NCBI GenBank assembly: GCA_004299845.1
Contig: CP036201.1
Span: 744,001-808,000, forward strand
Source: Verrucomicrobia bacterium S94
GTDB taxonomy: Bacteria > Verrucomicrobiota > Kiritimatiellia > Kiritimatiellales > Pontiellaceae
DNA length: 64,000 bases
Reading direction: 5' to 3'
Below, piece after piece: positions 59,425 to 64,000 of this stretch. The notes beneath the pieces are model-generated. The model was not told the origin of the DNA. It searched no databases and saw nothing but the letters and a program-made list of their open reading frames with translations. The first letter of the stretch is position 1; the number at the start of each line of letters is the position of its first letter. Position numbers and translations under genes: made by a program.

Positions 59425-60378
59425 ATGCAGACGACGTCTAAGGTGAATGCGATACTGCTGGCCGGTGATCGACGTGCGAGTATTGCACTCCATAATGAAA
59501 ATAAAGCCTTTCTGGAGCTTCGTGGAAAACCGCTCTTTATCCATGTGCTCGAAGCCTTGCTTGGGGCTGCGCATGTAGGCGGGGTTGTGATTGTCGGACC
59601 TCGTGAGCGACTGCTCAAATCGTTGGATACCTTTCAGATTTCGGATAGAGTTACCGTAGTCGAACAGCGCGAAAATATGATCGACAATTTCAAGGTCGGT
59701 TATATCTGCTCACTGGGGTTGGATGAAACAACCGAATTCTGGAGTCTGAAGGAGTCCGGTCATAAATCCACTCCGGTGCTGGTGGCTCCCTGCGATATCC
59801 CGATGCTGCTTCCCGAGGAAGTGGATGAATTTTTAAACCGTTCTAACATGCATGAGTACGACTATTCCATCGGGGTGACCTCGAAAAACGTACTGCGGCA
59901 TTATCATCCGGATGAGAACCATCCCGGCATTCGCATGATTTATTTTCATGTGAAAGAGGATTTCATGCGGCATAACAACCTGCATGTTGCCAAACCATTG
60001 ATGCTTAATCATCTGGACTACATTGAAAAGATGTATGAATGGCGGTACCAGACCCGGCTGGCCAATATTGTCCGGATGATTTTTTCAGCACTCACGCACG
60101 GATTCCGTTTTGCCAAGGGGCTCCGTGTGTTTATTTTGATGCAGTTTTCTCTGTACTGCGATCGGCACAGGCATCCGAAACTGGCCGACCGGATTCGCTC
60201 AATGGCCGGTTTTAACCGGCTTTCGGAAGGGATCGGTAATGTTCTGGGGGCGCGGGTTCAGATCGTTTATACGCATTTCGGCGGTGCTGCGCTTGATGCT
60301 GACAATGAAAAGGATCTGGCGGTCATGGAGCAGCGTTATGAAGATTGGATGAAGGATCAGCGGAGTCTGTTCTCCTGA
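59425..60378 (+). CDS. MobA-like nucleotidyltransferase family protein
   Basis: A 317-residue protein with the NTP-transferase opening NAILLAGDRRAS (a variant of LAGGxSxRxG), KAFLELRGKPLFIHVLEAL with its Lys, and the metal-binding strand VLVAPCDIPMLLPEEVDEF, where Asp fits the catalytic position. After about residue 180 the sequence departs from MobA: a basic helical part (FRFAKGLRVFILMQFSLYCDR) that may touch the membrane, and a C-terminal VQIVYTHFGGAALDADNEKDL segment also found in this group. It probably transfers a nucleotide to a sugar or alcohol phosphate, but the acceptor is unknown. It stands alone and converges on the NfeD-like gene, whose stop abuts its own. Confidence 0.75.
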   Translation: MQTTSKVNAILLAGDRRASIALHNENKAFLELRGKPLFIHVLEALLGAAHVGGVVIVGPRERLLKSLDTFQISDRVTVVEQRENMIDNFKVGYICSLGLDETTEFWSLKESGHKSTPVLVAPCDIPMLLPEEVDEFLNRSNMHEYDYSIGVTSKNVLRHYHPDENHPGIRMIYFHVKEDFMRHNNLHVAKPLMLNHLDYIEKMYEWRYQTRLANIVRMIFSALTHGFRFAKGLRVFILMQFSLYCDRHRHPKLADRIRSMAGFNRLSEGIGNVLGARVQIVYTHFGGAALDADNEKDLAVMEQRYEDWMKDQRSLFS

Positions 60379-61410
60379 TCAGGAGATTTTTTCAACAACA
60401 ATGCGGTTGCCGTGTATTTCCACCACTCGGATTTCGGTTTGTCGGGCGATAAAATCGCCGCGCGTTACTACATCAGTTTTCCGTTCGTCAATGTAGGCTG
60501 TTCCGCCGGGCCGCAGGTCGGAATGTGCAATTCCCTGCAGGCCCAGCAGCGTGTTGTCCTCCTCCGGGTCCGGTACTACATCCTGCAGGCTCAGACTTTT
60601 CAGGGCTTTGGTTTCCGGAAGAAATTTCCCGGCGAGAATGGCAATGAAAAATGTGCCGATGAAGGCAATCATGACTTTCAGCAAGGGGACTGAAAATGTT
60701 TCCGGAGAGAAATCCACCGGCCGCCAGGAGCCGGGCATACGTTCGCTCATGGCATTGACAAAGGATGCAAAAATGAGCAGAAGGCCGGAAAACCCCATAA
60801 TACCGAAGCCGGGAGTGATGAAAATTTCAATCGCCAGCAGGCTGAGGCCGAGAAAAAACAGGATCAGGTCTTCATAACCCGAGAGTCCGGCGATGTGGTG
60901 GCCGAAGAAAAAGAGCAGCAGACAGACAGCGCCGGCAATGCCGAAAATACCGATGCCCGGTGTTTTGAATTCCAGCCACAGGCCGCCGAGTCCGATCATC
61001 ATTAGAACCGGAGCGATGGAGGCAATCAGTCGAGCCAGTTTTTCGGCAGCCGTCACTTTGAGTATCCGTTTTTCCGCGCCGGTCAGTTCTATTTTGTCTA
61101 GCAGAGCATCAATATCCTTTACGGTACCTTTTGAAAGCAGGGGCGTTTGGTTTTCGCCGACGAGCTGCTCGGCCTCTTTGTTTGTGAGTGTGAGGAGCCG
61201 TCCTTCCTCACTGATGACTGTTCCGTTTACACTGTATTCCATGTCGGCACGGACCATGGCTTCAGCCAGTTCGGGATCATAGCCGCCCTGTTCCGCAGCG
61301 GCCCGAACCATTGCTGCAACGGCTGAGGTCATTTTTTCCTGCACTTCATCCGGCATATCCTGAACGCCGCCCATGGGAGACATCATCATCGGGGTGGCTG
61401 CACCGATCAC
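60379..61410 (-). CDS. NfeD/ClpP-class membrane serine protease, C-terminal part (frameshift remainder)
   Basis: About 343 residues. The first ~120 continue the ClpP-like protease fold (IGAATPMMM, ELAEAMVRADMEYSVNG, LTLTNKEAEQLVG). Four to five membrane helices follow (APVLMMIGLGGLWLEFKTPG, IFGIAGAVCLLLFFFGHHIA and further), and then the OB-fold NfeD tail (LLGLQGIAHSDLRPGGTAYI ... IRVVEIHGNRIVVEKI). Its ATG is only the point where the frame resumes. The preceding part at 61407-61760 carries the signal peptide and catalytic Ser. Confidence 0.85.
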   Translation of the reverse strand: MIGAATPMMMSPMGGVQDMPDEVQEKMTSAVAAMVRAAAEQGGYDPELAEAMVRADMEYSVNGTVISEEGRLLTLTNKEAEQLVGENQTPLLSKGTVKDIDALLDKIELTGAEKRILKVTAAEKLARLIASIAPVLMMIGLGGLWLEFKTPGIGIFGIAGAVCLLLFFFGHHIAGLSGYEDLILFFLGLSLLAIEIFITPGFGIMGFSGLLLIFASFVNAMSERMPGSWRPVDFSPETFSVPLLKVMIAFIGTFFIAILAGKFLPETKALKSLSLQDVVPDPEEDNTLLGLQGIAHSDLRPGGTAYIDERKTDVVTRGDFIARQTEIRVVEIHGNRIVVEKIS

Positions 61411-61760
61411 ACTGCCGGGGCCATATAGATGTTCGGGGTGGCCATGGCAATGATCGCGCCGGCGGAATAGGCATCCTGTTCAATAAAGGTATAGGTCGGG
61501 ATTTCGATCTTACCGATGATGTCAATGATCTCCTTGGCCGCATTCACTGCGCCGCCGGGGGTATCCATTTCAAAGATGATGGCATCGGCGTTTTTGCTGA
61601 CGGCGTCATTGACGCCGCGCCGGATCACATAGACCAATGCGGGTTCAATCATATCTCTGATCGGTACGATGTAAACCAGCGGGGTTTCATTGGTAGTCCG
61701 GCCTTTTGCCGGGAGCGACAGCAGCAGGGAAGTCAGTGTGAATAGGAATATCCGAAGCAT
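61407..61760 (-). CDS. NfeD/ClpP-class membrane serine protease, N-terminal part (frameshifted)
   Basis: About 117 residues: signal peptide (MLRIFLFTLTSLLLSLPAKG), VYIVPIRDMIEPALVYVIRRG, the substrate strand FEMDTPGGAVNAAKEI, and the nucleophile Ser in QDAYSAGAIIAMA. It ends after ATPNIYMAPAV. One extra base in the GGGG at 61417-61420 gives MAPGSVIGAATP, the normal family sequence, and restores a full-length ~460-residue protein. Such proteases cut stomatin-like partners and affect membrane quality control. ACGGAGAAA precedes the ATG at 61760. Confidence 0.85.
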   Translation of the reverse strand: MLRIFLFTLTSLLLSLPAKGRTTNETPLVYIVPIRDMIEPALVYVIRRGVNDAVSKNADAIIFEMDTPGGAVNAAKEIIDIIGKIEIPTYTFIEQDAYSAGAIIAMATPNIYMAPAV

Positions 61761-61863
61761 GGAAATTTCTCCGTTAGATGCAGAAGTATTTTTTTCCAGA
61801 GTCAGGAAAAAGGAAAGGCTAAACTTCCAATGACTGAAAAAGGTGCTTATGCTGGAGTTTATT

Positions 61864-62574
61864 ATGAATCTTTCAGGAAAAAGAGCGTTGGTGACCGGTG
61901 GAGCGGTGCGAATCGGCAAAGCGATTGTTCGGGCCCTTCAGGCGGAAGGTGCAGAGGTGGTGGTTCACTATCTCGGTTCTCAAGCGGAGGCTGAGGCACT
62001 TTCACCTTATACGGTTCGGGCAGATCTGGGTAATTTGGAAGAGGTATCCGGACTGGTCGAGACTGCAGGACCGCTGGATATACTGATCAACAATGCCTCA
62101 CTTTTCACGAGAGATTCTCTGGCTGAGGCCCGGCCTGAGCGTGCGCTTCGGGAACTGAATGTAAATCTGCTTGCACCGTTGGAACTGATCCGCTGTTTTG
62201 CACAACAGGCCGGAAGCGGTGCGGTGATAAACCTACTTGATCGACGTATTCGTGCCAATGATTCTTCGGCACTGCCGTATTCTCTTTCCAAGAAAGGATT
62301 GGAAGAGCTGACCAGACTGGCTGCGCTCGAACTGGCACCGGGGATCCGTGTGAATGGTGTTGCACCGGGACCGATTCTTCCTCCTCCGGGGGATAGCGGA
62401 GAACATTTTGCTGAGCGGGCAGGGCGGATTCCTCTGGAGATTTTTCCAACACCTGGAAATATTGCGGAGGCCGCTATTTTTCTTCTGAAAGCAGACTACT
62501 GTACCGGTCAGGTTATTTTCGTGGACGGCGGTCAGCATCTGCTGGGTAATGGTGTGTTTAATCAGGGAGTATAG
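61864..62574 (+). CDS. Short-chain dehydrogenase/reductase, possibly pteridine reductase (FolM-like)
   Basis: A ~236-residue NAD(P)-dependent reductase: Rossmann motif ALVTGGAVRIGKAIV, the ILINNASLF strand (NNAS in place of NNAG), the active-site Tyr and Lys in YSLSKKGLEELTRLAA, and IRVNGVAPGPI. The GGAVRIG opening, the LLDRRI segment and the NNAS motif fit the FolM/PTR1 type that reduces dihydromonapterin or folate, and the next gene encodes dihydroneopterin aldolase. ATG 61864 is chosen for the GGAG 6 bases ahead; an upstream GTG adds 7 residues. It is divergent from the NfeD gene. The pteridine role is inferred from context. Confidence 0.78.
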   Translation: MNLSGKRALVTGGAVRIGKAIVRALQAEGAEVVVHYLGSQAEAEALSPYTVRADLGNLEEVSGLVETAGPLDILINNASLFTRDSLAEARPERALRELNVNLLAPLELIRCFAQQAGSGAVINLLDRRIRANDSSALPYSLSKKGLEELTRLAALELAPGIRVNGVAPGPILPPPGDSGEHFAERAGRIPLEIFPTPGNIAEAAIFLLKADYCTGQVIFVDGGQHLLGNGVFNQGV

Positions 62575-62654
62575 GCGGCTTTGCCGTATTTTTAAATTGT
62601 TGATTTCCAATTGCGGTTGAGGGGGGCTGCGATGGGAGCAATATAGGAGAGGTT

Positions 62655-63002
62655 ATGGATAAGATTTTTATTCGCGATTTGGCGCTACGGTGCATCATCG
62701 GCATTTATCCGGAAGAACGCCGTGAAAAGCAGGATGTTGTGATTAATGTGGAAATGCATGCCGATCTGCGTTCGGCGGGACGGTCGGATAACATTGAGGA
62801 AACGGTCGATTACAAAGCCATAAAGAAGGCCATTCTAGCTCTTGTAGAGGGTAGTTCGTTCCAGCTGATAGAATCATTGGCAGAACATGTCGCCGAAATT
62901 GCTCTGGCAAACAAAATGGTCAAGCGAGTGATTGTGACCATTGATAAACCGGGAGCCCTGCGCTTTGCCCGGGCGTCTGCCGTCGAAATCAGCCGGCCCT
63001 GA
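62655..63002 (+). CDS. folB: Dihydroneopterin aldolase
   Basis: A 115-residue enzyme of folate synthesis that converts dihydroneopterin to 6-hydroxymethyl-dihydropterin; relatives epimerise the triphosphate (FolX). It starts MDKIFIRDLALRCIIGIYPEER, with the family's G-x-x-x-x-E substrate strand, and has ETVDYKAIKKAILALVEGSSF, the LIESLAEHVAEIAL helix with the conserved Glu, and VTIDKPGALRFARASAVEI, whose Lys is catalytic. TAGGAGAGG precedes the ATG. It follows the FolM-like gene by 80 bases on the same strand. Confidence 0.93.
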   Translation: MDKIFIRDLALRCIIGIYPEERREKQDVVINVEMHADLRSAGRSDNIEETVDYKAIKKAILALVEGSSFQLIESLAEHVAEIALANKMVKRVIVTIDKPGALRFARASAVEISRP

Positions 63003-63012
63003 AGTATCTATT

Positions 63013-63032
63013 TCATACATTTGAATGTATGA
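63013..63032. repeat. Perfect palindrome, first of a pair
   Basis: TCATACATT-TG-AATGTATGA, 9-bp arms, in the spacer between convergent folB and accA. It shares the 12-base word TTTCATACATTT with the second palindrome 57 bases further on. There is no GC stem or T run of a usual terminator. Confidence 0.6.
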
Positions 63033-63068
63033 GTTATAAATCCGCAATCACACTGAATATTTATGAGT

Positions 63069-63090
63069 TTCATACATTTAAATGTGTGAA
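63069..63090. repeat. Near-perfect palindrome, second of a pair
   Basis: TTCATACATTT-AAATGTGTGAA, 11-bp arms with one mismatch, in the same convergent spacer. The pair looks more like tandem protein-binding sites or copies of a small repeat than a terminator, although a folding role at two 3' ends is possible. Confidence 0.55.
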
Positions 63091-63141
63091 TAATTCATCA
63101 AAGTATTATTCGGGTTCACTGAAAAGCAAGGTGCTGATTTT

Positions 63142-64000
63142 TTAGGCAATGCTACCTTCAAATTCGCCCATGGCACGGAACTTGTTGTAACGGTCTTCCA
63201 GGATTTCTTCATCGGTCATGGCTTTCAGTTCGGCCAGATTTTCGAGCAGAGCGGTTTTAAGATTTGCAGCTGCCGCATCGTGATCCGTATGGGCACCGCC
63301 TTTGGGTTCAGGGATTATGGCATCCGCGAGTTTTAGCTCCATTAAATCTTTTCCGGTAATCTTCAGGGCTTCGGCAGCTTTGTCGGAGTATGCGCGGTCT
63401 TTCCAGAGAATGGCGGCGCATCCTTCCGGTGAAATCACAGAGTAGTAGGCGTGTTCCATAATGAGAATGCGGTTCCCGATGCCGATGCCGAGCGCGCCGC
63501 CGGATCCGCCTTCACCGATGATGACGCAGATGATCGGAACTTTGAGGTTAAAGCATTCCCGCAGGTTTACCGCGATGGCTTCGGCAATGTGGCGTTCCTC
63601 GGATTCCAGACCGGCGTAGGCGCCTTTGGTATCAATCAGGGTAACGATCGGTATGTTGAATTTGTCGGCAAGTTTCATCAGGCGCAGCGCTTTGCGGTAT
63701 CCTTCCGGATGAGCGCAACCGAAATTGGTTTCCACGTTGGATTTTGTATCGCGTCCTTTCTGGGAACCGATAATCATGATTTTCTGCCCGTCAAGTTTGG
63801 CGAAGCCGCCGACGATGGCTCGGTCGTCGCGGTGAATACGGTCACCATGGATTTCTACGAAGTCGGTGCACATGGCGTTGATATAATCCATGGTATAGGG
63901 CCGGTTCGGGTGACGGGCCACCTGGACTTTCTGCCATGCCGTAAGATTGGCGTAGATGTCGGTACGGGTCTGCTCGATCTTTTCCTTCATGTTCTGGATT
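63142..64000 (-). CDS. accA: Acetyl-CoA carboxylase carboxyltransferase subunit alpha (5' end outside window)
   Basis: Transfers carboxyl from biotin to acetyl-CoA, first step of fatty-acid synthesis, together with AccD. At least 286 residues are visible: TAWQKVQVARHPNRPYTMDYI, FVEIHGDRIHRDDRAIVGG, the GCAHPEGYRKALRLM segment, PIVTLIDTKGAYAGLESEER, GEGGSGGALGIGIGNRILI and AYYSVISPEGCAAILWKD, which are all diagnostic. An ATG occurs at 63990, but the frame stays open to the window edge (IQN before it) and the family has ~30 more N-terminal residues. The gene is therefore cut by the boundary and 63990 is probably not the start. It converges on folB. Confidence 0.95.
   Translation of the reverse strand, partial: IQNMKEKIEQTRTDIYANLTAWQKVQVARHPNRPYTMDYINAMCTDFVEIHGDRIHRDDRAIVGGFAKLDGQKIMIIGSQKGRDTKSNVETNFGCAHPEGYRKALRLMKLADKFNIPIVTLIDTKGAYAGLESEERHIAEAIAVNLRECFNLKVPIICVIIGEGGSGGALGIGIGNRILIMEHAYYSVISPEGCAAILWKDRAYSDKAAEALKITGKDLMELKLADAIIPEPKGGAHTDHDAAAANLKTALLENLAELKAMTDEEILEDRYNKFRAMGEFEGSIA

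Noticed and set aside
63142-63990. ATG at 63990 as the accA start
   Set aside because: The frame stays open to the window edge with helix-like residues before the ATG, and the family has about 30 more N-terminal residues.
1-64000. tRNA or rRNA genes, CRISPR arrays, integrases, transposases
   Set aside because: No T-arm or CCA-type features, no regular short repeats with spacers and no recombinase motifs were seen in either strand.

Overview
The window looks like a chromosomal piece of a marine, polysaccharide-degrading member of the PVC group, most likely Kiritimatiellota (Pontiella-like). This is inferred from the density of secreted S1 sulfatases, a PEP-CTERM protein, SLA1-homology-domain (SHD1) proteins, a kinase/ECF-sigma pair of the planctomycete-verrucomicrobial kind, and a Gram-negative Lpt system. 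No rRNA, tRNA, CRISPR array, transposase or phage gene was seen.

Bases 1-29768 are accessory: a sulfated-galactan-type utilisation region, nearly all on the + strand. It holds a GH110 alpha-galactosidase, a lipoprotein aldose epimerase, five sulfatases, a GH2 beta-galactosidase, a lipoprotein GH16 endo-galactanase, an ExuT-like MFS transporter, tagaturonate reductase and altronate dehydratase, a nucleoside-hydrolase-like protein, a Gfo/Idh oxidoreductase with a DUF1080 (3-keto-glycoside-cleaving type) partner, two AraC-type regulators and two paralogous SHD1 proteins, one of which has a TonB-like N-terminus. Read together, sulfatases strip sulfate, GH16 cuts the backbone, GH110 and GH2 remove galactose residues, GalM and UxaB/UxaA handle released sugars and uronates, and the MFS carrier imports acidic sugars. 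The exact substrate (carrageenan, agar/porphyran or another galactan) cannot be fixed from sequence alone.

Bases 29794-64000 are mostly housekeeping. They contain smc; an anion symporter, CRP-like histidine kinase and response regulator operon; a HlyD-like protein; HU-hisS-aspS; gpmI; lptC/lptA/lptB-hpf-hprK-ptsH-ptsI; an M50-like protease; an octaheme cytochrome-TPR protein; a HAD phosphatase; a degenerate Ser/Thr kinase convergent with an ECF sigma factor; coaE-rho; a nucleotidyltransferase; an NfeD-type protease; a folM-like/folB pair; and accA, cut by the window edge.

Five conserved genes (uxaA, smc, the lptA-like gene, the cytochrome-TPR gene and the nfeD-like gene) are each split by one missing base, and each is restored by adding one base to a homopolymer run. 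Such uniform damage, including in an essential gene, points to residual assembly or sequencing error rather than real pseudogenes. Functional calls come from recognising motifs by eye; no database search was run.
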